DNA from: Limnohabitans sp. 2KL-27
GTDB taxonomy: Bacteria; Pseudomonadota; Gammaproteobacteria; Burkholderiales; Burkholderiaceae_C
Assembly: GCF_001269345.1 (NCBI RefSeq)
Contig: NZ_CXOP01000002.1
Span: forward strand, 310,853 to 374,852
DNA length: 64,000 nucleotides
Reading direction: 5' to 3'
Positions 53,401 to 62,153 of the stretch are shown here, one piece after another. The notes beneath the pieces were generated by a model. That model had not been told where the DNA came from and ran no database searches. It saw nothing but the letters and a program-made list of their open reading frames with translations. Position numbers and translations under genes: made by a program. Numbering within the stretch: the first letter of the stretch is position 1; each line of letters opens with the position of its first letter.

Positions 53401-54548
53401 CAGCCTATGGCCCCACACGCATCGGTCTGCAGGCCAACACACTCACCGCCGATGGCCGCACCTTGCACCAAGTGGTGGCAGGTGGCTTGCGCGAAGGCAA
53501 CTCGTGGCGGGTCAATGTCGATGCCCGAGAACTCAATGGCCACGTGGTCTACCGACAGCCCAGCGGCGACCAACTGGGCCACCTCTTCGCACGCCTGTCG
53601 CGCCTGATTTTGCCGCCTTCCAGCGTGGCCGAAGTCGAAGGTCTGCTCGAAGCACCACCGGCCAACCTGCCTTCTTTGGACATTGTGGTGGAACAGCTGG
53701 AGCTGCGCGGGAAAAAACTCGGGCGCATCGACATCGAAGCCCTCAACACCGAGCCGCCCAAAACCCGGGGCAAAGCCAACCTCGAATGGCAGTTGAACAA
53801 ATTCAACATCACCGTCCCCGAGGCCAGCTTTCGCAGCACCGGGCGTTGGCTGACCACGGCCGATGGGGGCCAGCAGCGCAAGACAGAAATGAATTTCAAG
53901 CTGGACATTTCAGACGCTGGCGCATTGCTCACGCGCCTGGGCACGCCCAACGCCTTGCGTGGCGGGGCGGGTCAACTCGAAGGTGCTGTGAGCTGGCAAG
54001 GCTCCCCCTTGGCCTTGCATTACCCGAGCATGTCCGGCCAATTTGCCGTCAAGATGGGCCGAGGTCAGTTCCTCAAAGCCGACGCCGGGGTCGCCAAGTT
54101 GTTGGGGGTTCTGAGTCTGCAAGCCTTGCCGCGCCGCCTGTTGCTGGATTTCCGCGATGTGTTTTCTGAAGGCTTCACTTTTGATTCGGTGCGTGGCGAC
54201 GTCAGCATCGCCCAGGGCATCGCTTACACGCGCAACCTTCAAATCAAGGGCGTGAACGCCTTGGTTCAACTCGACGGATCGGCCGACATCGCTCAGGAAA
54301 CCCAAAAGCTGCGGGTGGTGATCCTGCCTGAGCTCGATGCGGGCACGGCGTCATTGGTGGCAGGCATTGCGGTCAATCCCGTGGTGGGCCTCACGTCTTT
54401 TCTGGCGCAGTTGTTCTTGCAAAACCCCTTGGTCAAGGCCAACACCCAGGAATTCCTGATCGATGGCAGCTGGGCCGACCCCCGGGTCACCAAAGTCAAC
54501 AGCGCGGGCGATATCAAAACCCCTCCTGCTGGCATGAACCCGCCTTGA
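50469..54548 (+). CDS. YhdP-like AsmA-family envelope protein
   Basis: A very long (1359-aa) single-pass protein: an N-terminal transmembrane anchor (AVAWVLLALGVLLGMAWAALHFWI) and a periplasmic body of repeated beta strands, as in the TIGR02099/YhdP family. The C-terminal AsmA-like segment (FRDVFSEGFTFDSVRGDVSIAQGIA and ELDAGTASLVAGIAVNPVVGLTSFLAQLFLQNPL) is diagnostic. YhdP, TamB and YdbH are thought to form hydrophobic grooves that carry phospholipids to the outer membrane. The ATG has no strong ribosome binding site; an ATG at 50526 is an alternative. Confidence 0.92.
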   Translation: MFVSSLPIFARLTLVLSRLMRAVAWVLLALGVLLGMAWAALHFWIVPRIGEHRPALERLAQQSIGVPVKIGEISAESTGWAPSFELRNIELLDPEGRTALRLPKVTIAISVRSVLDLKLEQLVLDGPELDVRQMANGHWRVGGLDWTAQKGGDKAAADWLFAQREVIVRGGTLHWSREKAAQDPTQTDTAAASLSLRDLDLVLRNSARHHDVRLDATPPDNWGERFVTIGRFKRNLLSMHPGQWADWTGQVYTYFPHVDAAQLSPYMPGEMKLMSGQGSMRLWNDVNNGQWAGGVADVHLTGLKTTRPEGETPLGFERLSGRLAGRVHPLGFEVSTQHLAFVSDQGLAWPGGNVTLTYTHPQGNNPASGQLQADQLDLSALRDVALRLPLPNDWHQRLQHQKVTGQVDALQWRWQGDWQTPQRYDGQLTLHGLSLPPSTARASDTSPQRPGVQGAQVQLKLNQDGGRIEVNMANDGAVFLPGVLEDAEVRIQSLHAHAVFKREAAQWHVPDWKLQLANADLQGEWQGQWHPTPEGHGPGVLDLQGKIKRANAARAYRYLPLSVPANVRQYVRDAVLKGVYSDVQVKVKGDLAKLPFANPKAGDFRLAGRIQDVELDYIPAALLPPKSLPWPRLHQLTGQLVFDRLGMKLSDASARAGDPRTGLTLSAGQADIADMLNNPVLNVSAENKGAAAQVLTLVQNSPLDAMLSGALRQTQATGNVQTRFKLAVPLLTPQNTKLQGSVVLSSNDVRMTADTPLLEKLQGTVQFSESGFSLSGTQARLLGGAVRIEGGMRPTPGASNTETSLQLRAQGQVTAEGLRQAKEFSPLNEWAQHASGATSFSAQLGWRQGQPEFALQSQLEGLALKLPAPLGKAANASLPVSLRTRVQGSGNALRDQLQLEWGTVASALYVRDLSGAEPVVLRGSLTLGLPAAQAPTLPATGVSAAVALDRFSLEDWESLLPADQGAAGQKATGKTAWSAYGPTRIGLQANTLTADGRTLHQVVAGGLREGNSWRVNVDARELNGHVVYRQPSGDQLGHLFARLSRLILPPSSVAEVEGLLEAPPANLPSLDIVVEQLELRGKKLGRIDIEALNTEPPKTRGKANLEWQLNKFNITVPEASFRSTGRWLTTADGGQQRKTEMNFKLDISDAGALLTRLGTPNALRGGAGQLEGAVSWQGSPLALHYPSMSGQFAVKMGRGQFLKADAGVAKLLGVLSLQALPRRLLLDFRDVFSEGFTFDSVRGDVSIAQGIAYTRNLQIKGVNALVQLDGSADIAQETQKLRVVILPELDAGTASLVAGIAVNPVVGLTSFLAQLFLQNPLVKANTQEFLIDGSWADPRVTKVNSAGDIKTPPAGMNPP

Positions 54549-54554
54549 AGCCCC

Positions 54555-56636
54555 ATGAAAATGCTCGGCGCCACTGGCCTGATGAACGCTTGGCACAAGC
54601 ACCGGAACAGGATCCGTGCCCAACTCGATGAAGCTTTGCCTTGGGGATCAGGGCGCCGCTCTTTGTGGGCGGCGCTGATCGCCTTGGTGCTGGCTGTGCT
54701 GACCACACTGGTTTGGCTGGCCGGCCGCTACGAAGCCAGTCAGGTGCAAGCCGAGCTGGAACGCGACACCGCCGATGCCGTAGGAGATTTGCGCAGCAGC
54801 CTGTCACGGCAGATTCAGGCCTTGCAAGCCTTGCAATCGGGGTCTTTGTCACCTGCCAGCTGGCCGCCTTCGGCCTTGGATTTGTTGCGCAACAACCGCG
54901 ACTGGTTGCGCGTGGAGTGGCGCGACAAAGCCTGGCAACTGCAGGCGTTTGCCGACTCACCCCTGCGTGCACCGGCGTTTGAGCGCATTGCGCGCAGTGA
55001 CGTCCTGAACGAGGCCAACCAAGCCTGCCAACGGGCCAAACGCCTGAATGGGCCCGCTTATTCCAGCACCTATTTCCTGCCCCAAAACGACGGCCTGGGC
55101 ATCGAAGTCATGGAGCTTTGTCTGCCGGTCACACAAAACGGGGAATGGTTGGGCTTCACTGTGGTGACCTACAGTCTGCAGGAGTTGCTGAACGAGCGTC
55201 TGGGCAGCACCTTTGGGCGCAGGAACGAATTGTCTTTCGTTGAGCCGGACGGGACACGCTTGGCCATTGCCGGTGCCCAGCGGCGCGAGCGGCGTGTGTT
55301 CACCAGCCAGCAACTGGTCGATTTGCCAGGCAACACTTTGCTGCTGCGCATGGACGGCCGACGCGGCGAGCCGGCCCTGTTTCCCAATGTGCTCACCGCC
55401 TTGGTGACCGGCATGTCGATGGCGCTGATCACGGTGATGGTTTTGCTGACCAAGGATGCACGCCGGCGCCAGAAGGCCGAACGTGATCTGGCCGATGCGC
55501 TGGCGTTTCGCAAAGCCATGGAAGACTCTTTGGTCACGGGCCTGAGGGCCCGCGATCTGCAAGGCTGCATCACCTACGTGAACCCGGCGTTTTGCCAAAT
55601 GGTGGGTTGGGAGGCCGACGCCCTGATCGGCCAGAACGCCCCCATGCCCTATTGGCCCCCCGAAATGGTGGACGAATACCAACAGCGCCAGGCCATCCGC
55701 ATGGCGGGCAATGCCTCGCCCAGGGAAGGTTTCGAATCGGTCTTCATCCGCCAGGACGGCACGCGTTTTCCGGTGCTGATCATCGAAGCGCCACTGATCA
55801 GCGTGCAGGGCGAGCAGACCGGTTGGATGGGCGCGGTCATCGACATCAGCGAGCAGCGGCGCATCGAAGAGCTGTCGCGGGCCAGCCAGGACCGCCTGCA
55901 AGCCACCGCTCGCCTGGCCACAGTGGGCGAGATGGCGTCCTTGCTCAGCCACGAGCTCAACCAGCCTTTGGCCGCGATCGCCAGTTATGCCAACGGCTCG
56001 CTCAACCTGCTCAAGGACCCGCAGGCCGAACCGCAAACCCTGGACGATGTGCACATGGCCTTGCGCCGCATCGCCGAGCAGGCCGAGCGCGCCGGACGCG
56101 TCATCAACAGCGTGCACGACTTTGTGCGCCGCCGCGACCAGGCCCGCGAAGCCGTGCAACCTCAGGCCCTGCTGGACGCCATCGCGCCGCTGGTCAACCT
56201 GCAAGCGCGCAAACTGCAGGTGCGCGTGCACATGCGGGCGGATGCCCGACTGCCTGCCGTGTGGTGTGACCGCACCATGGTCGAGCAGGTCCTGCTCAAC
56301 CTGGCACGCAACGGCATGCAGGCCATGGATTGGCCAAACTGCCGCGACAGGGTGCTGGTGCTGCAGGTGCAACTGGCCTCGCCTGAGCAGGGCCACGTGG
56401 GCGTGGCTTTTTCAGTCACGGACCTGGGCGCGGGCATTGCGCCCGATGTGGCCGCCCAGCTGTTCAACCCCTTCTTCACCACCAAGCCCGAAGGCATGGG
56501 CTTGGGCCTGAGCCTGTGCCGCACCGTGGTCGAACAGCACGGGGGCCAGCTGGAATTTGAGCCACACAAGCCCAAGGGCACCGTGTTCCGCTTCACGCTG
56601 CCCGCAGCGGGCGGCCCTGCCATGCACAGCACCTAA
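54555..56636 (+). CDS. PAS-domain sensor histidine kinase (FixL/DctS-like)
   Basis: A 693-aa membrane sensor: TM1 at about 37-57, a periplasmic domain at 58-277, TM2 at 278-298, a PAS domain at about 320-436 (ITYVNPAFCQMVGWEADALIG), then HisKA with SHELNQPLAAIASYANG (His466) and a HATPase with NLARNGMQAM, DLGAGIAPDV, FFTTKPEGMGLGLSLC. The PAS region lacks the heme His expected in true FixL. The arrangement most resembles DctS/TtrS-type sensors. It starts 6 nt after yhdP and precedes its regulator by 9 nt. Confidence 0.93.
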   Translation: MKMLGATGLMNAWHKHRNRIRAQLDEALPWGSGRRSLWAALIALVLAVLTTLVWLAGRYEASQVQAELERDTADAVGDLRSSLSRQIQALQALQSGSLSPASWPPSALDLLRNNRDWLRVEWRDKAWQLQAFADSPLRAPAFERIARSDVLNEANQACQRAKRLNGPAYSSTYFLPQNDGLGIEVMELCLPVTQNGEWLGFTVVTYSLQELLNERLGSTFGRRNELSFVEPDGTRLAIAGAQRRERRVFTSQQLVDLPGNTLLLRMDGRRGEPALFPNVLTALVTGMSMALITVMVLLTKDARRRQKAERDLADALAFRKAMEDSLVTGLRARDLQGCITYVNPAFCQMVGWEADALIGQNAPMPYWPPEMVDEYQQRQAIRMAGNASPREGFESVFIRQDGTRFPVLIIEAPLISVQGEQTGWMGAVIDISEQRRIEELSRASQDRLQATARLATVGEMASLLSHELNQPLAAIASYANGSLNLLKDPQAEPQTLDDVHMALRRIAEQAERAGRVINSVHDFVRRRDQAREAVQPQALLDAIAPLVNLQARKLQVRVHMRADARLPAVWCDRTMVEQVLLNLARNGMQAMDWPNCRDRVLVLQVQLASPEQGHVGVAFSVTDLGAGIAPDVAAQLFNPFFTTKPEGMGLGLSLCRTVVEQHGGQLEFEPHKPKGTVFRFTLPAAGGPAMHST

Positions 56637-56645
56637 AATCGCGCC

Positions 56646-57296
56646 ATGCACCCCCCTTTTGACAGCATGGTCTACATCGTCGATGACGACATCGGCGTGC
56701 GCGAAGGCATGGCCTGGCTGTTGCGCACGCGGCGCCTGCTCAGCGAGTCCTATGACAGCGCCGAGGCCTTTCTCGACATGCTGGAAAAAGCCGCTTCCGT
56801 GGCCAACGCCTCGCCCCTGCCCCAACAGGCGGGGTGCATCTTGCTCGATGTGCGCATGCCGGGCATGAGTGGTCTGGTCTTGTTTGAACACCTGCAAGCC
56901 AGCGGAATGGCGCAGGCTTGGCCTGTGATTTTCCTGACCGGTCATGCCGACGTCCCCACCGCGGTGGACAGCGTCAAGCGCGGGGCGTTCGATTTTTGTG
57001 AAAAACCTTTCTCGGACAATGCCTTGGTCGACCGGGTGGAGCAGGCCCTGCGCCTGTCCCAGGATCGCCTGAATGCACGCACCCAGCAGGGCTTTTTGCA
57101 ATCGCGCCTGGGCGAGTTGACCGACCGAGAACGCGATGTGATGCGCTTGGTGGTGGAAGGTCTGCCCAACAAACTGATCGCCGACCAACTCGACATCAGC
57201 GTGCGCACGGTCGAGGTGCACCGCTCGCGCGTTTTCGACAAAATGGAAGTCAAGTCTGCCGTCGAATTGGCCAACCTGATGCGAACACTGACATGA
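56646..57296 (+). CDS. FixJ/DctR-family response regulator
   Basis: A 216-aa regulator. The receiver domain has the acidic cluster VDDD (12-15), phosphoacceptor Asp68 in LLDVRMPGMSG and the Lys in FCEKPFSDN. The LuxR-type HTH is LTDRERDVMRLVVEGLPNKLIADQLDISVRTVEVHRSRVFDKM. It is the partner of the PAS kinase just upstream. Its stop overlaps the NlpC gene start by 4 nt, so the envelope protein next to it may belong to the same operon. Confidence 0.95.
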   Translation: MHPPFDSMVYIVDDDIGVREGMAWLLRTRRLLSESYDSAEAFLDMLEKAASVANASPLPQQAGCILLDVRMPGMSGLVLFEHLQASGMAQAWPVIFLTGHADVPTAVDSVKRGAFDFCEKPFSDNALVDRVEQALRLSQDRLNARTQQGFLQSRLGELTDRERDVMRLVVEGLPNKLIADQLDISVRTVEVHRSRVFDKMEVKSAVELANLMRTLT

Positions 57297-57865
57297 GGCA
57301 GCCGACCCACAACGCGCGCCCCATGCAGGCCCTGGCCCGCACAAGCCTGATCACCGTGCTCACGGGCTTGGCCTGGCTTGTGGTGGGCTGCTCGTCTGCC
57401 CCGGTGCGGACAGACCAGCGAACTGCGCCAGTGGCGGCGTCAGAGATGCCTTCTGCATCACAGCCTGCTGCCAGCACCGATTACCACCCCAAACGCAATG
57501 ACCTGGCCTTGTTTGCCATGTCCTTGCTGGACACGCCTTACAGCTGGGGAGGTCGAGGGCCGGCCACAGGCTTTGACTGCTCCGGTCTGGTCTCGCATGT
57601 CTACCGTGAAGCGGCGGGCTTGCCAGTCAAAGGCAGCTCGGCCGACTTGGGCCAGAAATCACGCCCCATCGACCGCGCCCGCATCCAACCTGGCGACCTG
57701 GTGTTCTTCAACACCTTGGGGGCGCGGCATTCGCATGTGGGCATTTATGTGGGCGATGGCCGCTTTGTGCACGCCAGCAACCCCCGCACCGGCGTGCGCA
57801 TGGACCAGCTGAACAACCGCTACTACGCCCAGCGCTTTGAAGGCGCCGGCACACTGCTGGACTGA
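57293..57865 (+). CDS. NlpC/P60 (C40) peptidoglycan endopeptidase lipoprotein
   Basis: A 190-aa lipoprotein: lipobox VVGC near residue 33 after a hydrophobic segment. The C-terminal NlpC/P60 domain has GGRGPATGFDCSGLVSHVY (catalytic Cys), ARHSHVGIYVG (His) and FVHASNPRTGV (third polar residue). Relatives cleave cross-links between D-glutamate and meso-diaminopimelate in cell-wall peptides. It overlaps the response regulator by 4 nt and is convergent with the 45-aa membrane protein. Confidence 0.94.
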   Translation: MRQPTHNARPMQALARTSLITVLTGLAWLVVGCSSAPVRTDQRTAPVAASEMPSASQPAASTDYHPKRNDLALFAMSLLDTPYSWGGRGPATGFDCSGLVSHVYREAAGLPVKGSSADLGQKSRPIDRARIQPGDLVFFNTLGARHSHVGIYVGDGRFVHASNPRTGVRMDQLNNRYYAQRFEGAGTLLD

Positions 57866-57887
57866 GCCCGTTTCGCCCCCCGCCCAG

Positions 57888-58025
57888 TCAAGGCTTTGGA
57901 TCGTCTGGGTCTTTGGGGTCGACCGGTGGCAATTCACCCTTGTTTCGGCCAGAAAACATGGTCCACCACACAATCACGACGAACAGCACCAGGGCCAACA
58001 AGGCTTCCAGCAAAATAAGCGCCAT
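57888..58025 (-). CDS. 45-aa single-pass membrane protein
   Basis: [20 protein letters not shown] is a transmembrane segment, followed by WTMFSGRNKGELP and an acidic proline repeat (PVDPKDPDDPKP). The topology is probably an inner-membrane anchor with an acidic tail. The start codon at 58025 overlaps the mltA start on the other strand (CATG), and a GGAAAC lies about 10 nt upstream. Similar small proteins are, to my recollection, common in Comamonadaceae; function is unknown. Confidence 0.68.
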   Translation of the reverse strand: MALILLEALLALVLFVVIVWWTMFSGRNKGELPPVDPKDPDDPKP

Positions 58026-59184
58026 GATCAAGTTTCCATTTCTTCGTGTTGGCCGCGCAGGTCCCCGCTGGCTGTTGGTTGCGATTGTAGGCAGCCTGAG
58101 CGCTTGCGCCGTTGCTCCCGTGCTGGATGAACCCAGCCGCGCCGGCCCATTGGCCGCGCCTGCCGCAGTGGCTGTCGCGCCACTGCCCCCTGTGATCATG
58201 CAAGCGACCAGCCGCTGGGTACCGGTGCCCTGGTCCGATCTGCCTGGACTGGAACAAGACGCTGTGCACGAAGCCTGGCCCGCATGGGTGCAAAGCTGCA
58301 CCCGGCCCAGCCCACCTTGGGCCGCCCTGTGCCCGGAGGTTCGGCAGCTGGCCCAAGCCAGCGTGCAAACGCAGCGCCAATGGCTGCGCGAGAGGTTACA
58401 ACCTTACCGCGTGGAGTCACACACCCAGCAAAACGAGGGCTTGTTGACGGCTTACTATGAGCCCGTCTTGAAAGCCGAGCGCCATGCGCGCCCAGGCTTC
58501 CGTGTGCCGCTGTATGGCCCACCCGACGGTCTGAGCAAACGCAAACCCTGGTACACCCGGCAAGAAATCGACACCTTGCCTGCGGCTCGGGCTGCACTGC
58601 GCGGCAAGGCCTTGGTCCATTTGGCCGACCCGGTCGATGCCATGGTGCTGCACATCCAGGGCTCAGGCTTGATCGACGTGCGCGAACCCGATGGCCGCCA
58701 ACGCAGGGTGCGCCTGGCGTTTGCTGGCACCAACGACCAACCCTACAAAAGCATTGGCCGCTGGTTGCTGGACCAAAACCTGATTCGCGACGCCTCTTGG
58801 CCCGGCATCAAATCGTGGATTGACCGCAATCCCTCGCGTGTGAACGAGTTGCTCTGGCAAAACCCCCGCGTGGTTTTTTTCAAGGAAGAAGCCTTGCCTG
58901 TCGGCGATGTGCCGCCCGGCCCCAAAGGTGCACAAGGCGTGCCCCTGACCGCAGAGCGCTCCATCGCGGTCGACCGCAGCAGCATTCCCTATGGCACGCC
59001 CGTGTGGTTGAAGTCCAGCGGTCCGCAAACCCGACTTGACCGCTTGGTGTTGGCCCAAGACACCGGCACCGCCATTGTGGGCGCGGTGCGTGCCGACTAT
59101 TACGCGGGCTCCGGCCCGGCAGCCGGTGAATTGGCCGGGCGCATGAAGCAGCCTCTGCAACTGTGGGCCCTGTGGCCACGCTGA
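58024..59184 (+). CDS. mltA: Membrane-bound lytic murein transglycosylase A
   Basis: A 386-aa lipoprotein that cleaves the glycan strands of peptidoglycan with 1,6-anhydro formation. The start ATG 58024 gives a signal ending at the lipobox LSAC. MltA motifs are [45 protein letters not shown] and the C-terminal 3D domain [27 protein letters not shown], which carries the catalytic Asp. A YkgJ-like gene follows after 5 nt. Confidence 0.95.
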   Translation: MIKFPFLRVGRAGPRWLLVAIVGSLSACAVAPVLDEPSRAGPLAAPAAVAVAPLPPVIMQATSRWVPVPWSDLPGLEQDAVHEAWPAWVQSCTRPSPPWAALCPEVRQLAQASVQTQRQWLRERLQPYRVESHTQQNEGLLTAYYEPVLKAERHARPGFRVPLYGPPDGLSKRKPWYTRQEIDTLPAARAALRGKALVHLADPVDAMVLHIQGSGLIDVREPDGRQRRVRLAFAGTNDQPYKSIGRWLLDQNLIRDASWPGIKSWIDRNPSRVNELLWQNPRVVFFKEEALPVGDVPPGPKGAQGVPLTAERSIAVDRSSIPYGTPVWLKSSGPQTRLDRLVLAQDTGTAIVGAVRADYYAGSGPAAGELAGRMKQPLQLWALWPR

Positions 59185-59189
59185 GCCCC

Positions 59190-59465
59190 ATGCCTTTGTC
59201 CTGCCGCCCCGGCTGCGCCGCGTGCTGCACCGCACCGTCGATCTCCTCGCCCATTCCAGGCATGCCCCATGGCAAACCTGCGGGCGTGCCCTGTGTGCAG
59301 CTGGACGCCCAACTGCGCTGCCGGATTTTTGGGCACCCTGAACGCCCGGCCGTTTGCGGGCAACTGCAAGCGTCCCTGGAAATGTGCGGGCCGCAGGACG
59401 ACCAAGGTCAGTTTGCGCGCGCTTACCTGACCCGACTTGAAAAGTTGACCCGCCCTGATGCCTGA
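59190..59465 (+). CDS. YkgJ-family cysteine-cluster protein
   Basis: A 91-aa protein with the CxxCxxxCC-like cluster CRPGCAACC near the N-terminus (residues 5-13), a central [20 protein letters not shown] and a C-terminal [11 protein letters not shown], the pattern of the zinc/iron-chelating CxxCxxCC domain. Function is unassigned in the family. It starts 5 nt after mltA and is probably cotranscribed. Confidence 0.88.
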   Translation: MPLSCRPGCAACCTAPSISSPIPGMPHGKPAGVPCVQLDAQLRCRIFGHPERPAVCGQLQASLEMCGPQDDQGQFARAYLTRLEKLTRPDA

Positions 59466-59552
59466 ATCTGCTTTCGGTGAGCCAGTCTCCAAGACGTCAT
59501 CCGGCTCGGCTGTTCATGGGTAAGCTGAGTTTTTTGTCCCCGGAGCATCGCC

Positions 59553-60338
59553 ATGGCGTTTGAGATTCCCTCTTTGAAAGACAGCGTTCACCCCGATGAA
59601 TGGCAACTGCGCCTGGACTTGGCCGCGTGCTATCGGTTGGTGGCGCTGTATGGCTGGAGCGATCTGGTGTTCACCCACATCAGCGCCAAACTGCCCGCAT
59701 CGGTGGCGGGCGATGAGCACCAGTTTCTGATCAACCCCTACGGCCTGATGTTTGACGAAATCACCGCCTCCAGTCTGGTGAAGGTGGACATGCAGTGCAA
59801 CAAGCTGCAAGACAGCCCCTTCCCTGTGAATCCGGCAGGCTTTGTGATCCACAGCGCAGTACATGAGGCACGGCCCGATGCCGGTTGCGTGCTGCACACC
59901 CACACCCGGGCCGGGGTGGCCGTGAGCGCGCAGGCGCACGGCGTGCTGCCCATCAGCCAGCAAAGCACTTTTGTGCTGGCCTCGCTGGCCTACCATGGCT
60001 ACGAGGGCGTGGCCATTCGCGACGAAGAAAAGCTGCGCCTGCAGGCCGATCTGGGCTCGGCCAATTACCTGATGCTGCGCAACCACGGCTTGCTCACTGT
60101 GGGCAAAACCATTGCCGACGCTTTCTTGTCGATGTACACCTTCGAGAACACCTGCCGCATCCAGGTCGATGCGCTAGCAGGTCAAGCAGGCCCCAAAGAC
60201 CTGACGGCGGTGGACCCACAAGTCCTGACCGGCGTGGCCCACGCCATGCGGGTGCAAACCGGTGGCTTGGGCGGCGCCTTTGTTTGGCCTTCGCTGCTGC
60301 GCAAGCTCAAGCGCGAAAGCCCCGATTACACCCTTTGA
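59553..60338 (+). CDS. Class II aldolase/adducin family protein
   Basis: A 261-aa protein of the L-fuculose-phosphate aldolase/adducin fold. The expected metal-ligand set is visible: LHTHTRAGVAVSAQ gives the two His, MLRNHGLLTVG the third, and a Glu earlier in the chain. The N-terminus reads LAACYRLVALYGWSDLVFTHISAKLP. Substrate cannot be named from sequence; many members without sugar kinase neighbours act on hydroxyacids. GGAG precedes the ATG. The OYE gene follows after 7 nt. Confidence 0.9.
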   Translation: MAFEIPSLKDSVHPDEWQLRLDLAACYRLVALYGWSDLVFTHISAKLPASVAGDEHQFLINPYGLMFDEITASSLVKVDMQCNKLQDSPFPVNPAGFVIHSAVHEARPDAGCVLHTHTRAGVAVSAQAHGVLPISQQSTFVLASLAYHGYEGVAIRDEEKLRLQADLGSANYLMLRNHGLLTVGKTIADAFLSMYTFENTCRIQVDALAGQAGPKDLTAVDPQVLTGVAHAMRVQTGGLGGAFVWPSLLRKLKRESPDYTL

Positions 60339-60345
60339 GGACCCC

Positions 60346-61479
60346 ATGCACGCCTTGTTTGAACCCTGCCAAGTCGGCAGCATCGCTTTGGCCTCACGCA
60401 TCGTGATGGCCCCGCTCACGCGCAACCGCGCACCCGGCTCGCTGGCCAATCCCCGCATGGCCACCTATTACCGCCAACGCGCCAACCCAGCCACGGGGGC
60501 GGGCCTCATCGTCACCGAAGCCACGGCCATCAGCCACCAAGGCCAGGGCTATGCCGATGTGCCCGGCATCTGGAGCGCCGAACAAGTGGCTTCATGGAAA
60601 CAGGTCACCGATGCGGTGCACGCCGAAGGCGGCAAGATCGTGATGCAGCTGTGGCATGTGGGCCGTGTCTCGCACACCAGCTTGCAGCCCGGTGGCGCGG
60701 CGCCTGTGGCGCCATCGGCCCTCACGGCCGAGACGAAAACCGTCCTGCTGGTGGACGGCCAAGCCAAGTTCTTGCCCGTGTCCGCGCCGCGTGCGCTCGA
60801 CGCCGCCGAGCTGCCAGGCATCGTGCGGGATTACCGCCGCGCTGCAGCCAACGCCATCGCCGCCGGGTTTGACGGTGTGGAAGTGCACGCGGCCAATGGC
60901 TACCTGATCGACCAGTTTTTGCGCAGCAGCAGCAACCACCGCACCGACGCGTATGGCGGCTCGGTCGAGAACCGCGCCCGCTTTTTGCAAGAGGTGATGC
61001 AAGGCATCGTGGCCGAAGTGGGTGGCCCGCGCACAGGCATCCGCCTGTCGCCCGTGACGCCCGCCAACGGGGTGAGCGACGATCGGCCTCAGCCTCTGTT
61101 TGAACATGTGGTGCGCTTGTTGGCCCCCATGGACTTGGCCTTCTTGCATGTGATTGAAGGCTCCACTGGCGCCGCACGCGACCACCAGCAAGGCGATCTG
61201 CCATTTGACTACGCTGCTTTGCGCCAGGCCTACACCCAGGCGGGCGGGCGGGGCGCATGGATGCTGAACAACGGCTACGACCTGAGCTTGGCCACGCAGT
61301 CTCTGGCAGGTGGCGCGGACCTGATCGCGTTTGGCCGCCCCTTCATCGCCAACCCCGACCTCGGCGCACGCCTGCGCCAAGGCGGCCCCTTCAACACGCC
61401 CGACCGCGCCACTTTTTACGGTGGCGGCGATGCGGGTTATACCGACTACCCCTTTTTGTCATCACAAGGCCCGACATGA
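60346..61479 (+). CDS. Old yellow enzyme family ene-reductase (NemA-like)
   Basis: A 377-aa FMN flavoprotein that reduces activated C=C or nitro groups with NAD(P)H. The TIM barrel begins EPCQVGSIALASRIVMAPLTRNRAP; the FMN- and substrate-binding motifs are IVMQLWHVGR, FDGVEVHAANGYLIDQFLRSSSNHRTD and LIAFGRPFIANPDL. NGYLIDQF supplies the conserved His-Asn region. It is placed between an aldolase and a secreted protein whose start overlaps its stop (ATGA). Confidence 0.96.
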   Translation: MHALFEPCQVGSIALASRIVMAPLTRNRAPGSLANPRMATYYRQRANPATGAGLIVTEATAISHQGQGYADVPGIWSAEQVASWKQVTDAVHAEGGKIVMQLWHVGRVSHTSLQPGGAAPVAPSALTAETKTVLLVDGQAKFLPVSAPRALDAAELPGIVRDYRRAAANAIAAGFDGVEVHAANGYLIDQFLRSSSNHRTDAYGGSVENRARFLQEVMQGIVAEVGGPRTGIRLSPVTPANGVSDDRPQPLFEHVVRLLAPMDLAFLHVIEGSTGAARDHQQGDLPFDYAALRQAYTQAGGRGAWMLNNGYDLSLATQSLAGGADLIAFGRPFIANPDLGARLRQGGPFNTPDRATFYGGGDAGYTDYPFLSSQGPT

Positions 61480-62129
61480 GCACCCAAAACCAATGGTCCC
61501 AAGTCCTGTTTCTGTTGCTGGGCTTGAGTGGCATGTTCAGCGTCCAAGCTGGTCGGCCATTGACCGTGGACGACGCCAGCGTGAACGATGTGGGTGAAGG
61601 CCACGTGGAAGGCTGGTGGACACGCGCACCCCATGGCTCGCGCAGCTGGACCGTCGCCCCAGCTTATGCGCCCATGCAAAACGTCGAGCTGGGTGCAGGC
61701 CTGGCGCGTGAACAAAAAACAGGGCTTGAGACCTTGAACGTTCAGGCCAAGTTCCGCATCACCCCGTCGCAAGAAAACGGTTGCAATGTGGGCGCTGTGT
61801 TGGGCACCGCCCGCACCACGGGTGAGGCATCCAAAGGCTATGTGAACGCCTTGTTCAGCTGCAACCACGCCACACTGGGCAGCTTGCACACCAACTTGGG
61901 GGCGCTGGATGTCACCAGCCACCAACGCATCGGCACATGGGGCTTGGCTTGGGAGCGTGCGTATGGCGATATCACCGCCCATGTGGAGGTTTATGGCCAA
62001 CAGCAGGGCAAACCCACCTGGGCCACAGGTTTGCGCACCAGCATCTTGCCCAAGCTGCAGCTGGACACCAGCATCGGCCGTCAAGGCGGACAAAACCTGT
62101 TGACGCTCGGAACCAAGTGGATGTTTTGA
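61476..62129 (+). CDS. Secreted beta-rich protein, probably outer-membrane
   Basis: A 217-aa protein with a signal peptide (VLFLLLGLSGMFSVQA) followed by beta-strand-rich sequence with alternating polar/apolar residues and many Gly, for example GAGLAREQKTGLETLNVQAKFRI and GLRTSILPKLQLDTSIG, ending in an aromatic residue (KWMF), the usual signal for outer-membrane barrel assembly. There are two Cys. No family is recognised. It overlaps the OYE stop by 4 nt, so it is coupled to the reductase. Confidence 0.72.
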   Translation: MSTQNQWSQVLFLLLGLSGMFSVQAGRPLTVDDASVNDVGEGHVEGWWTRAPHGSRSWTVAPAYAPMQNVELGAGLAREQKTGLETLNVQAKFRITPSQENGCNVGAVLGTARTTGEASKGYVNALFSCNHATLGSLHTNLGALDVTSHQRIGTWGLAWERAYGDITAHVEVYGQQQGKPTWATGLRTSILPKLQLDTSIGRQGGQNLLTLGTKWMF

Positions 62130-62130
62130 C

Positions 62131-62153
62131 AAGCGCGCAGCTTGTGCGCGCTT
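62131..62153. terminator. Bidirectional hairpin terminator
   Basis: AAGCGCGC (62131-62138) pairs with GCGCGCTT (62146-62153) around a 7-nt loop, between the convergent secreted-protein and copper-ATPase genes. Only a short T-run follows, so termination may be modest. Confidence 0.6.
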
